Assembly: GCF_040822065.1 (NCBI RefSeq)
Contig: NZ_CP162005.1
Location: 1,736,001 to 1,800,000, forward strand
Source: Pedobacter sp. WC2423
Lineage (GTDB): Bacteria > Bacteroidota > Bacteroidia > Sphingobacteriales > Sphingobacteriaceae
Reading direction: 5' to 3'
Length of the DNA stretch: 64,000 nt
The notes under the pieces are model-generated. The model saw nothing but the letters and a program-made list of their open reading frames with translations. It ran no database searches and was not told where the DNA came from. This document shows, one piece after another, positions 8,833 to 17,452 of the stretch. The first letter of the stretch is position 1. The number at the start of each line of letters is the position of its first letter. The position numbers and the translations under genes are program-made.

Positions 8833-11534
8833 TGGTTAAATCTTTTGATATACCATCCTTTAATAAATTGTGTAAGCAGACAGTAACCAGCCAGGATTCC
8901 AATCAACCATGGGAAATAACTCAATGGCAATTGCTCCATTTTTAATGCACCTGCGAAAGGTGAAAAAGGTATAAAAATCCCCACCACCATAATCAGCGAG
9001 GTCAAAGCAACAACGGGCGTGGTTGCCCAGCTCTGAATAAAAGGTATCTTACGTGTCCTGATCATATGTACAATCAGTGTTTGAGACAATAATCCTTCGA
9101 TAAACCAGCCACTTTGAAACAGGCTCTGATGTTCAGGAGTATTCGCTTTGAAAACGAAAAACATAATTGCAAACATCGCATAGTCAAATACAGAGCTGAT
9201 CGGGCCTATATAAAGCATGAATCTTTTAATTCCTGAGGCCTCCCATTTTTTAGGTTTCTCCATAAAATCTTCATCCATTTTGTCCCATGGAATGGAGATC
9301 TGCGAAACATCATATAATAAGTTCTGAACCAGAATTTGTACAGGAAGCATGGGCAGGAATGGCAGAAAGGCACTGGCACCTAACATGCTGAACATATTAC
9401 CGAAATTACTGCTGGCAGTCATTTTGATATATTTGATAATATTACCAAAGGTTCTGCGGCCATAGATCACCCCTTTTCTTAAAACCATCAGGTCTTTTTC
9501 CAGTAAAATAATATCAGCACTTTCTTTGGCAATATCCACTGCTGTGTCTACACTGATTCCTAAATCTGCATCTCTAAGGGCTACAGCGTCATTGATACCA
9601 TCCCCCATAAAGCCTACTGTATGGCCTTTTGCCTGCAACATTTTAACCACGCGCGACTTTTGAACAGGACTCAACTTGGCCAGAATAGAAACCTCCCCTA
9701 CTTGTTCCTTTAACTCTTCATCAGTCATTTTCTCCACTTCCGCACCCAGCAGGATTTTATCGAAAGGAATACCCACATCCCGGCATATTTTTTTAGTGAC
9801 AATCTCATTATCACCAGTCAAAACTTTAATACTCACCCCTAATTTCTGCAGCGCTTCAATAGCTACTTTGGCTGAAGGTTTAGCGGGATCAAGGAAGCCA
9901 ATAAAACCAGTAAGAATCATTTTTTTTTCATCCTCCACTGCATAATTCAGTGCCCGGTCGTCAAATTCCCGGATAGCGACAAGCAGTACTCGCAGCCCTT
10001 CTGAATTAAGTTTTGCTGAGGTCTGAAGAATCATATTCCGCATGGTTTCATCCATTGAGATTACCTGATCAGATTCAATATGCAATTCTTTATCATCTCC
10101 GGGATCGAAGGCATGGCTGCACAGATCCAGCATTTCTTCTACCGCTCCTTTACAAATCAGCAGGTGTTTACCATTACGTTGTTTCAGCACCACAGACATT
10201 CTGCGCCGCTGGAAATCAAAAGGGATTTCATCAACTTTTAAAAAGTACTCTTCAACTTTCAGATAATCATGCAATTCGACATGTTCCAGTACAGCAACGT
10301 CAAGCAGATTTTTCAGTCCTGTTTGATGAAAACTATTCAGATAGGCCCATTTGAGTACTTCTTCATCTTCTTGTCCAAAAATATTCAGGTGCCTTTCCAA
10401 TAAGATTTTGTCCAGGGTCAGTGTTCCTGTTTTATCTGTACACAGCACATCCATTGCCCCTATATTTTGTATGGCATTGAGCCTTTTGACAATTACTTTA
10501 TGCTTACTCATGCTCACAGCTCCTTTTGCAAGATTTGCAGTGACGATCATTGGCAGCATTTCTGGTGTTAAACCTACTGCAACAGCAATTGCAAAAAGAA
10601 GTGCATCCCACCAGTTACCTTTAACAAAGCCATTAATCAGGAAAATCAAAGGCACCATTACCACCATAAAGCTGATTAGCAGGTAGCTTACTTTATTTAC
10701 ACCTTTATCAAAATTCGTTTCCGCACGTTTGCCTACAATGACCTTACTGAGCGAACCAAAATAGGTTTGATTTCCAGTATTGACCACAATTGCAGTGGCA
10801 TATCCGCTCACTACATTGGTTCCCATGAAGCAGATATTATCCAGTTCTACCAATGGTTTATCTTCTGCATCCCTTACTGCAAGGCTTCTTTTTTCTACAG
10901 GTAAAGATTCTCCGGTCAGCATAGACTGGCTTACAAACAGATCTTTGGATTGTACGATCCGGCAATCTGCGGGGATCATATCTCCTGCCGATAGTATAAT
11001 CAAATCTCCGGGTACAAGTTTTTTAATATCCAGCTCCTTCTTTCCTGTAATTTTCCGCACTACAGTAGCTGTGGTTTTCACCATACTTTTAAGCTGCTCA
11101 GCAGCCTTATTACTTCTATATTCCTGAAAAAACCGTAACAATGAGCTAACCATTACCATAATACCGACCATGGTCACTGTTTTATAGTCTGCTTCTCCCG
11201 GACTGGCGAGCCATACATCCAGTATAAAAGAGATGACGGCAATAATCAGCAGGATACCAATAAATGGATTTATAAAAGCCTGAATGAATTGTTTAATCCA
11301 TGCCGGAGCTTTTTCATGATGAACTTCATTCAGTCCAAATTTGCCTAACCGTTCTTTGGCCTGCATGGCAGACAAACCTTCTATAGAACTATCCAGCATA
11401 GCCAGGTAAAAATCCTGATCAGAGCGGGAAACGTTCTGAAGTTTAGTTGCAGCAGCTTCGTCACTGCCATTGGACATCATTTTTTTGTTGCCTGTGAGCG
11501 CTCTGATTTTTAAGCCTTTTTTTACAATAGTCAT
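8823..11534 (-). CDS. mgtA: magnesium-translocating P-type ATPase (MgtA/MgtB type, P3B)
   Basis: ATP-driven Mg2+ importer in the inner membrane, 903 residues, normal family length. Visible motifs are TGES at about 207-210 (actuator domain), GLTPEMLPMIV at about 321 in the ion-binding helix, DKTGTL with the phosphorylated aspartate D367, and LTGDN and GDGINDAVALRDADLGISV in the nucleotide and phosphorylation domains. The C-terminal six-helix region has the MgtA-like NLLYDVSQISIPWDKMD segment. It follows mgtC by 37 bases on the same strand. The extra N-terminal 20 residues before the first helix vary in this family, so a start at a later Met is possible. It is followed by the overlapping 49-residue gene. 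Confidence 0.95.
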   Translation of the reverse strand: MTIVKKGLKIRALTGNKKMMSNGSDEAAATKLQNVSRSDQDFYLAMLDSSIEGLSAMQAKERLGKFGLNEVHHEKAPAWIKQFIQAFINPFIGILLIIAVISFILDVWLASPGEADYKTVTMVGIMVMVSSLLRFFQEYRSNKAAEQLKSMVKTTATVVRKITGKKELDIKKLVPGDLIILSAGDMIPADCRIVQSKDLFVSQSMLTGESLPVEKRSLAVRDAEDKPLVELDNICFMGTNVVSGYATAIVVNTGNQTYFGSLSKVIVGKRAETNFDKGVNKVSYLLISFMVVMVPLIFLINGFVKGNWWDALLFAIAVAVGLTPEMLPMIVTANLAKGAVSMSKHKVIVKRLNAIQNIGAMDVLCTDKTGTLTLDKILLERHLNIFGQEDEEVLKWAYLNSFHQTGLKNLLDVAVLEHVELHDYLKVEEYFLKVDEIPFDFQRRRMSVVLKQRNGKHLLICKGAVEEMLDLCSHAFDPGDDKELHIESDQVISMDETMRNMILQTSAKLNSEGLRVLLVAIREFDDRALNYAVEDEKKMILTGFIGFLDPAKPSAKVAIEALQKLGVSIKVLTGDNEIVTKKICRDVGIPFDKILLGAEVEKMTDEELKEQVGEVSILAKLSPVQKSRVVKMLQAKGHTVGFMGDGINDAVALRDADLGISVDTAVDIAKESADIILLEKDLMVLRKGVIYGRRTFGNIIKYIKMTASSNFGNMFSMLGASAFLPFLPMLPVQILVQNLLYDVSQISIPWDKMDEDFMEKPKKWEASGIKRFMLYIGPISSVFDYAMFAIMFFVFKANTPEHQSLFQSGWFIEGLLSQTLIVHMIRTRKIPFIQSWATTPVVALTSLIMVVGIFIPFSPFAGALKMEQLPLSYFPWLIGILAGYCLLTQFIKGWYIKRFNQWL

Positions 11535-11571
11535 GATATTATATATATATACTGATCAGCGGAAATTATTA

Positions 11572-12273
11572 TTAAAGGTCATTTTCGTCTCCGGCCTTAT
11601 TCCAGCTCACTTCAGAAACCTCGCGCTCAATAGTCAAGCGGCCTGCAATCCGTTCCATAATGAGGTCTTCATTACTATTGGCGAGTATTTCGGCAGTAAT
11701 TACAGCCTTGCCCGGATCACCATCGTCTGTGCTTTTAAGGGATCTGAGGAGTAGCTTCTCGTCATTACTGGTAAACTGGAGCAGCAACACTCTCAAATGA
11801 TTCTCTACATCCTGTCTGCATTTGATAATCAGCAGGTAAGCCACAGGAATCTGGGTACTCTTTAATGGAAGACGGCTTAATTTCACGCCAACCGGACGCA
11901 TAATCACATGGGTCAGAATTACAAAAGTTGTAACGATTGCTGCCTCAGGAATAAACCCCAGTCCGCAAGCGGCACCAACTGCGGCAGAACACCATAAAGT
12001 GGCCGCTGTATTTAGCCCCCTGACGTTCAGGCCGTCCTTCATAATAACACCTGCACCCAGGAAACCAATTCCACTAACTACATAAGAAATCACTCTTCCG
12101 GAAGCATCACCACCAACTTTTACGCCCAGAGAAACGAACATACAAGCGCCTAAGCAAACCAGCATATTTGTCCTTAATCCTGCCATTCGTTGTCTCCACT
12201 GGCGTTCAGTCCCAATTGCAGCCCCTAGTGCAAAAGCAATGGCGAGCCTCAGCGTAAACTCAAATATTGTCAT
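11572..12273 (-). CDS. mgtC: MgtC/SapB-family membrane protein
   Basis: Inner-membrane protein linked to growth in low Mg2+ and, in Salmonella, to inhibition of the F-type ATP synthase. The start at 12273 (MTIFEFTLRLAIAFALG) is preferred to the in-frame ATG at 12321. It places the first hydrophobic helix at the N-terminus and is preceded by a purine-rich AAAGGGGG element. The conserved MgtC stretch GTERQWRQRMAGLRTNMLV is present, followed by helices with GGDASGRVISYVVSGIGFLGAGVI and GLNTAATLWCSAAVG. The C-terminal soluble domain is about 90 residues. It heads an operon with mgtA, as in enterobacteria. An overlapping leader reading frame precedes it. Confidence 0.92.
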   Translation of the reverse strand: MTIFEFTLRLAIAFALGAAIGTERQWRQRMAGLRTNMLVCLGACMFVSLGVKVGGDASGRVISYVVSGIGFLGAGVIMKDGLNVRGLNTAATLWCSAAVGAACGLGFIPEAAIVTTFVILTHVIMRPVGVKLSRLPLKSTQIPVAYLLIIKCRQDVENHLRVLLLQFTSNDEKLLLRSLKSTDDGDPGKAVITAEILANSNEDLIMERIAGRLTIEREVSEVSWNKAGDENDL

Positions 12274-12592
12274 AGCGTGCCCCCTTTCTTTTAATTTGGC
12301 GAGCATTCCGTCTGAAGACATTTAGTATTAAAGAATACACCCTAAAAAAAAGCTGTCTGAAGGAAAGAGATGAATAGTAATTTTGTCTGCCGAAGATATT
12401 GTCAGCTATTCCAAACGTGATTGTTGGTCTGGTGTCCATACCCACTGGATAATCATAATCTACTATATGACGGGTATATTTTGATTGTGTTTTAAAAAAA
12501 TTGAACATAACGCTGTATGATGCCACTACCGGCATAACAGAAGTTACGAGCGTTAGCGGGCGGTTAAATAATTAATTGATAATGTTTTCGGT

Positions 12593-12610
12593 GATACTAT
12601 TGATAGTATC
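12593..12610. promoter_or_regulatory. 18-bp perfect palindrome, possible operator
   Basis: GATACTAT and ATAGTATC are exact reverse complements separated by two bases. The site lies about 320 bases upstream of mgtC. A regulator binding site for the mgtC-mgtA-efflux operon is possible but not shown. Confidence 0.35.
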
Positions 12611-12851
12611 TCTGGATGGGGGCCTGAGTCCATAATTTGCTTTTTTTTAATCTGCTGCAAATATAAAACACCCTATTTGAAAGGGCCGTTAGAGGATTAA
12701 CAGAAATTCATTAGAAATTCATTAGAGCCAGCCGGGCAAGATTCAGGCGGCTGCAATTAAGAATAGAATTATGTATTAAGAAGTTATTGCACCATGCAAT
12801 TGACAATTCCGGAAGAAATATAGCGTGCGAATCCATCTTTATCAGCACTTG

Positions 12852-12986
12852 TTATCCCTCTTTGAAAGGGTTCAAAAGCTTATCAAGTTTTTCTTTGGAA
12901 ATCTTTTCGCCGGCGTGCTGTACCGACAACTGAAATTTATTCTGAATCGCAAAAGCTTTAACTACAACAGGCGAATTTGGATACTG
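12852..12986 (-). pseudogene. relic of a sensor histidine-kinase ATPase domain
   Basis: A 44-codon open stretch with no start codon ends in TAA at 12852. The reading includes NSPVVVKAF and then LSVQHAGEKISKEKLDKLLNPF. This resembles the region from the N box to the G1/F box of histidine kinases, where one expects a D-x-G-x-G-I then -KEKLDKIFNPF. The glycine-rich motif is degraded (HAGEK). Upstream codons do not stay open. It is best read as the decayed end of a kinase gene and carries no expected function. Confidence 0.5.
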
Positions 12987-13364
12987 GCATAAAATTTAAT
13001 GTTTTTTTGGCGTTCAGATCTTTCTTTTTGCCAAGAATAGTACTAAAAACAGTACACCTTAAATCAGTGTACAATTTCGATCCAAAACCAAATTAACATT
13101 TCATTTTATGAATTGATAGAATTTAAAATCCAAATACATCAATGCTTAATACCACCATTAAACGACAAAAAAGAAAATAAAAAAACAAATTAAGGATTAT
13201 AAATAACAATTAAATTTCTTTTCATTACACATCAGCAACAAATCAGAAAAATAATAAACTTTCTGATCAATTCATTTTTTGATTTTCAATAAATTAATTG
13301 GTATAAGAGTTGGAATAAAAAAAATGTAAATAACCAACAGCATTTAAAAATTAATCTTCAACTT

Positions 13365-13898
13365 ATGATCAGTAATTCTTTCCCCTACCAAGTTAATGAC
13401 CACAAGTCTTCTTTGAAAACTTTCGCCCTGAATTTCACAAAAAACATGGACGATGCTGATGACTTAGTTCAGGAAACATTATTAAAAGCTATTCGTTACT
13501 CCAAACTCTATGTAGAAGGAACTAACCTAAAAGGATGGCTATATACAATCATGAGAAATACGTTTATAAATGATTATAGAAGGACAGTAAAACAACGCAG
13601 TATCATTGATACAACCGAAGAGATCAATTCCGCTCAGCTCTATAAAAGTGCATCGCATAATCAGGCCAATAACAAATTTATCAGTGACGACGTAAATAAA
13701 GCTCTGGCGACGTTAAGTACTGAATATTACACCCCTTTCATCAAATATTTTGAAGGTTACAAATATCATGAAATAGCAGACATGCTGAATATCCCTATTG
13801 GTACTGTTAAAACCAGAATTCACGTTGCACGCCAACTATTGAAAAGCAATTTAAAAATCTACAATCAGGAATTTAAGAAAACAAACAAGTATAACTAA
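13365..13898 (+). CDS. ECF-type RNA polymerase sigma factor
   Basis: Sigma-70 family factor of 177 residues. Region 2 is at about 15-80 (FALNFTKNMDDADDLVQETLLKAIRY and GWLYTIMRNTFINDYRR, the core-binding and -10 recognition part). Region 4 is at about 110-165, with the helix-turn-helix YHEIADMLNIPIGTVKTRIHVAR. The LVQETLLKA and TIMRNTFINDYRR phrasing is typical of Bacteroidota ECF factors. No anti-sigma gene lies next to it, which is unlike many ECF loci, so the controlling signal cannot be inferred. The long AT-rich upstream region probably carries its promoter. Confidence 0.92.
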   Translation: MISNSFPYQVNDHKSSLKTFALNFTKNMDDADDLVQETLLKAIRYSKLYVEGTNLKGWLYTIMRNTFINDYRRTVKQRSIIDTTEEINSAQLYKSASHNQANNKFISDDVNKALATLSTEYYTPFIKYFEGYKYHEIADMLNIPIGTVKTRIHVARQLLKSNLKIYNQEFKKTNKYN

Positions 13899-13975
13899 TA
13901 CAAGTATATTTCATAAAAACACAATTGAGAGTTTAAATCCCTAAGCACGCCTTAAGGATTTAAACTTATCCTCTC

Positions 13976-14581
13976 CTATCCCTTTCTTATAAATTCTGCT
14001 ATTACCTTTTCAGAACTCATATCGCTCTTTTCCAGATGAGCAGCTATCCTTTCCCGTTCCACCTCAGTTTTATTCTGGCTTATCTTTTTCTGGCCCTGTA
14101 AATCAGAAACCTCCAGATCAAACATAACAATCCCCCTTATCATTCCCCTTTTAAACTTATCAGATAACTTATTCCACTGCTGCAGATAACCCGGCTCATA
14201 AAATAAGATCATCTGTTCCAAAGCTTTCAATTTTGCATCTTCATCCCCTACAATTTTCGCCTTTCCATAAGCATGTACAGCGATATAATCCCACGTAGGA
14301 ACACTCTCAACCCTGTCATAATGCGCAGGAGAAATATAAGCATGCGGCTCAGAAAAAATAACCAGAGAAGTATTCTCCTCAATATAACCGGTCTGTTCAT
14401 TAGCCAAAGCAAAATGTGCACTCAACACTACTTTACCATCACTTTCCGTGACCAAAAAAGGAAGCTGAGTAGCTATAGGAAACCCAGCTTTCGTAGTTAC
14501 AATAGTTGCGAAACTATATTGCTTCATAAAGGCGATCTTTTCAGCCTCATCTTCAAACTCAAAATATTTAGGTATATACAT
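13976..14581 (-). CDS. FMN-binding negative transcriptional regulator (PaiB family)
   Basis: Flavin-binding split-barrel protein of about 201 residues. The start at 14581 (MYIPKYFEFED) is chosen because the PaiB family begins with exactly this kind of M-Y-x-P-x-x-F motif. The upstream in-frame residues are unlike the family. Other family features are SFATIVTTKAGFPIATQLPFLV near the N-terminus, HAYISPAHY and VPTWDYIAVHAYGKA in the middle, and GMIRGIVMFDLEVSDLQGQKKISQNK near the end. PaiB of Bacillus represses sporulation and protease genes, but most homologues are poorly characterised. It converges on the sigma-factor gene. Confidence 0.9.
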   Translation of the reverse strand: MYIPKYFEFEDEAEKIAFMKQYSFATIVTTKAGFPIATQLPFLVTESDGKVVLSAHFALANEQTGYIEENTSLVIFSEPHAYISPAHYDRVESVPTWDYIAVHAYGKAKIVGDEDAKLKALEQMILFYEPGYLQQWNKLSDKFKRGMIRGIVMFDLEVSDLQGQKKISQNKTEVERERIAAHLEKSDMSSEKVIAEFIRKG

Positions 14582-14750
14582 GGTTTTTACACTAGTAATT
14601 AATGATCTGCTGAAACAAAAATAGATTACAATTGGATTAGCCCTGTAGTCCATTTACAATATATTCAATAGTCCAATTTGAGATCAGCTACGTAATATTT
14701 ATTTAAAAAAACAAGTGAAAAGATGCGCTCAAGAGAGAAGGATATTTAAT

Positions 14751-14888
14751 GAAACCATGTTCCAAAGGCAATGATAATTTTAATGGAATGGGATTTCCTT
14801 AAGGAAATGGTATTTTAGTGAAACAGGGTTCCCAAAAGCAATGATAATTTTAACAGAATAGTATTTCTTCAAACAACTCCCAAATAAA
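14751..14888. repeat. imperfect direct repeat, unit about 69 bp, two copies
   Basis: Copy one begins at 14751 (GAAACCATGTTCC, then GCAATGATAATTTTAA) and copy two at 14820 (GAAACAGGGTTCCC, then the same core). They are offset by 69 bases. The copies differ at scattered positions. The region between 14654 and 14940 has no gene that I can support. Confidence 0.6.
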
Positions 14889-14940
14889 CCATTGTTCAGC
14901 GTACACTGCGGCTATTACACCAACCCAGATGAATAAAGAA

Positions 14941-15021
14941 AAAAAAATTGCGTACAGGTATATGCAGACCTTGCGCCTACTTCAGGCGCGCCAGTCAAAT
15001 ATACCTGTCGCAATTTTTTTT
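14941..15021 (-). terminator. long nested hairpin ending the kinase operon
   Basis: Arms AAAAAAATTGCG (14941-14952) and CGCAATTTTTTT (15009-15020), then ACAGGTATAT (14954-14963) and ATATACCTGT (14999-15008), pair with one bulged T. Inside is a second hairpin, GCGCC (14973-14977) with GGCGC (14985-14989). The right arm includes the stop codon of the histidine kinase. The A/T-rich ends suit a bidirectional intrinsic terminator. Confidence 0.7.
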
Positions 15022-16405
15022 ACCTATCTGAAGAAACAGCCACATGTGCCATGACAATGGTAAACTCACTCCCAACCCCAACAACCGACTTCACTTTAAT
15101 CTCCCCCTGATGCATCCCCACAATCTTTTCCGTCAGCGATAACCCTATCCCGTTCCCAGCACTAAACCCCTTATTCTTTCCCCTGTAAAAAGCAGAAAAC
15201 ACCTTATCAATCTCCTCACCCTCAATCCCTATCCCACAATCCCTGAACCCAAGGATAACCGACCCCCGGTCAAAATTGATACTCACCACACAACGATGAT
15301 CAGCAGAAAACTTACACGCATTCTCCATCAGATTAATAAACGCCACCTTCAGCAAATACTCATTTCCCCTGACAGAAATCTCACTATCATCATCAATCTC
15401 TTTATCAAAAACAATATCAATCTTATAATCCTCAACCCCCTTAAGAACCGCCTCCCTTGCATCCATCAACAACTCATCCGTCCTTAAAACCTTCATACTT
15501 ACCGTCGTCTGATCATAACTCGCTTTTGCCAGATCAAGTAAACCATTAGACAACTTTACTAACCTTTGCGCATCACTCAGCGATAAGCGGATCACCTCCT
15601 TATACTCTCTAACACTGCGCTCCCTGATTAAAGCCAGCTGCAGCTCCCCGACAATAGTTGCCAGCGGAGTTCTCAGCTCATGAGAAATATTACTCACAAA
15701 ACTTCGCTGACTATCAAACGACTGCTCCAACCTATCCAGCATATTATTAAAAGTAATAGCCAGCTCACCAATCTCATCCCGTTCATTCTTGACATGTACC
15801 CGCTTATACAAATTAGTCGCAGTAATCTCTTCCACCTTATCCACAATCTCTGCAACCGGATTCAGTGCTTTCCCCACAAAATAATAACCCGCGGCAATCG
15901 TCAAACTGATAATAATGATAAAAGAAATAATCAAAGTATACTTAAACTCCTCCAAACGTGTCAACCCATACTTATCATTTGCCGCTGCAGTAATCACATA
16001 TACCTTCCCCTTATGCAGATATAAAAGCCCTGCCACCTGCAAAGACCCCTGCTCAAAAGTTATTTCCTTCTGAAGAATAATCTGATTGATCATCTGTCTG
16101 GTCTCTTTAACCTTATCAATCTGTACCGCATCATGATACAATAAATTGAACGAAGTATCGTAAACAGCCACCTCTTCCTCAAACAAAGAATTTAAAGAAT
16201 TCTTATAAATCAACTGCAATACCGTAGCCGGAACTTTCGCATCAAAAAGCAAATTTGCTTTCGTAATTGCCTCTCTTTTAAGATGCTTATAATATTGATC
16301 CTTCCTGCTCTGCGCTGTAGAAATATAAATAAACACTGCAAATGCCAAAAGCAAAGCACCAAAAAGCGTTAAAAATAACAACAAAAGTTTCGCTCTTATT
16401 TTCAT
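15020..16405 (-). CDS. membrane sensor histidine kinase (HAMP type)
   Basis: Sensor kinase of 461 residues. Membrane helices lie at about 5-27 and 156-178 and enclose a periplasmic sensing domain of about 125 residues with no recognised fold. A HAMP linker follows (about 180-230). The H box NISHELRTPLATI carries the phosphorylated histidine H242. The ATPase domain has the N box LMENACKF, a G1 box DCGIGI, the F box VFSAFYRGKNKG and the G2 box GNGIGLSLTEKIV. Its ATG overlaps the response-regulator stop by four bases (ATGA), so it is the partner kinase. The signal is unknown. Confidence 0.95.
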   Translation of the reverse strand: MKIRAKLLLLFLTLFGALLLAFAVFIYISTAQSRKDQYYKHLKREAITKANLLFDAKVPATVLQLIYKNSLNSLFEEEVAVYDTSFNLLYHDAVQIDKVKETRQMINQIILQKEITFEQGSLQVAGLLYLHKGKVYVITAAANDKYGLTRLEEFKYTLIISFIIIISLTIAAGYYFVGKALNPVAEIVDKVEEITATNLYKRVHVKNERDEIGELAITFNNMLDRLEQSFDSQRSFVSNISHELRTPLATIVGELQLALIRERSVREYKEVIRLSLSDAQRLVKLSNGLLDLAKASYDQTTVSMKVLRTDELLMDAREAVLKGVEDYKIDIVFDKEIDDDSEISVRGNEYLLKVAFINLMENACKFSADHRCVVSINFDRGSVILGFRDCGIGIEGEEIDKVFSAFYRGKNKGFSAGNGIGLSLTEKIVGMHQGEIKVKSVVGVGSEFTIVMAHVAVSSDR

Positions 16406-17085
16406 CCCTCTTTAAATATAAAACCCATTCCAGGTTTAGTATGAATCAGTTTAACTTCGTAATTCTTATCTATCTTCTTCCTTAAATAATTGATATACAC
16501 ATCAATGAAATTTGTTCCAGAATCAAATGTATCCCAAACCTTCTCTGCAATTTCAGTTCTGGATAACACCCTTTCAGAATTTCCCATCATATATTCAAGC
16601 AAACGAAACTCTTTAGGCGTCAGATCTATCTGCACATCATTCCTTTTAACCAGCTTGGTTTCCAGGTTCATTTCCAAATCTGCAAAACGTAAAATAAACC
16701 CCTGATTGAAAGTATTGTTCTGTGTCTGATTTCTTTTAATTAAAGCACGTATCCTGGCATGCAGCTCTCTGAAATCAAAAGGCTTAACCAGATAATCATC
16801 TGCACCAGCATCAAAACCCTCCACTTTATCATCCGTAGTCCCTAAAGCAGTCAGCATAATAATAGGAATATCCGGCCTGGCCACGCGCACTTCCTTACAG
16901 AGATCAATGCCGTTGATCTTCGGAAGAATTAAATCCATGAGAATCAGATCGTAAGTTTTAGTCAGCGCAAGCTTCTTTCCCATTTCTCCATCAAAGGCAA
17001 GGGTGATATGAAATCCAAGTTCTTCCAATCCTTTTTTAATCAGTTCAGCTACTCTTTGTTCATCTTCAATAACCAGTATGTCCAT
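16402..17085 (-). CDS. OmpR-family response regulator
   Basis: Two-domain DNA-binding regulator of about 227 residues. The start at 17085 (MDILVIEDEQ) is preferred over the upstream ATG at 17106 because the receiver domain begins directly there. The phospho-acceptor is D51 in LILMDLILPK, with the acidic pair ED at the N-terminus and the KPFDF lysine near 100. Residues about 130-227 form the winged helix (DLTPKEFRLLEYMM, then TNFIDVYINYLRKKID). It is co-transcribed with the kinase gene. The SusC gene starts 367 bases away on the other strand, so regulation of that outer-membrane system is possible but not shown. Confidence 0.95.
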   Translation of the reverse strand: MDILVIEDEQRVAELIKKGLEELGFHITLAFDGEMGKKLALTKTYDLILMDLILPKINGIDLCKEVRVARPDIPIIMLTALGTTDDKVEGFDAGADDYLVKPFDFRELHARIRALIKRNQTQNNTFNQGFILRFADLEMNLETKLVKRNDVQIDLTPKEFRLLEYMMGNSERVLSRTEIAEKVWDTFDSGTNFIDVYINYLRKKIDKNYEVKLIHTKPGMGFIFKEG

Positions 17086-17368
17086 TATGCTATAATTAAA
17101 CGACAAATGTGGACATTATTTTTCACAGCCTGTTTAAAACTCATGCGTTTAAGCTTCTTTTAATCCACTGCTCCAACGCTGTTTATTCTCTTAACAAGAT
17201 CAGCAAATATTATCATTTGATCATTTTACACTTAAATAAAGCAGTTTCCAGGCCATAATAACAGCAAAAGATAAACTCTTCATTAATATGCTATTAACAA
17301 TAGGTAACGAACCTGTTGCTAAAGAAGCGTTTAGCATCAAAAAAAACCGCAAAAGTTTAAATACACAT

Positions 17369-17410
17369 AATACTAAATTGGTTTAGTTTTAATAAACAAA
17401 GTTTAGTATT
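17369..17410. promoter_or_regulatory. inverted repeat upstream of the SusC gene
   Basis: AATACTAAA (17369-17377) and TTTAGTATT (17402-17410) are perfect inverted arms 24 bases apart, ending about 42 bases before the SusC start. A third half-site-like TTTAG lies between them. This is a plausible regulator site or leader hairpin. No clear TAnnTTTG box is seen (TAGTATTG is one mismatch away). Confidence 0.4.
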
Positions 17411-17452
17411 GCTGTGTGAAATCAGAACACACCATAATCTAAATCCACATCA

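Larger units (their letters stand above)
12322..13364. other. 1-kb intergenic region with a palindrome, a leader ORF and a kinase relic
   Basis: Upstream of mgtC a 91-codon minus-strand frame (12535 to 12260) ends 14 bases inside the mgtC start region and could be a leader. It has no recognisable domain. A perfect dyad, GATACTAT-TG-ATAGTATC, lies at 12593-12610. A short relic of a histidine-kinase ATPase domain lies at 12852-12986. The rest, up to the sigma-factor gene, is very AT-rich and shows no further gene or RNA that I can support. No Mg-sensing M-box riboswitch was recognised. Confidence 0.5.

Noticed and set aside
12322..12660. M-box magnesium riboswitch upstream of mgtC
   Set aside because: I could not find the conserved M-box core or its stems on the minus strand. 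Absence by eye is weak evidence.
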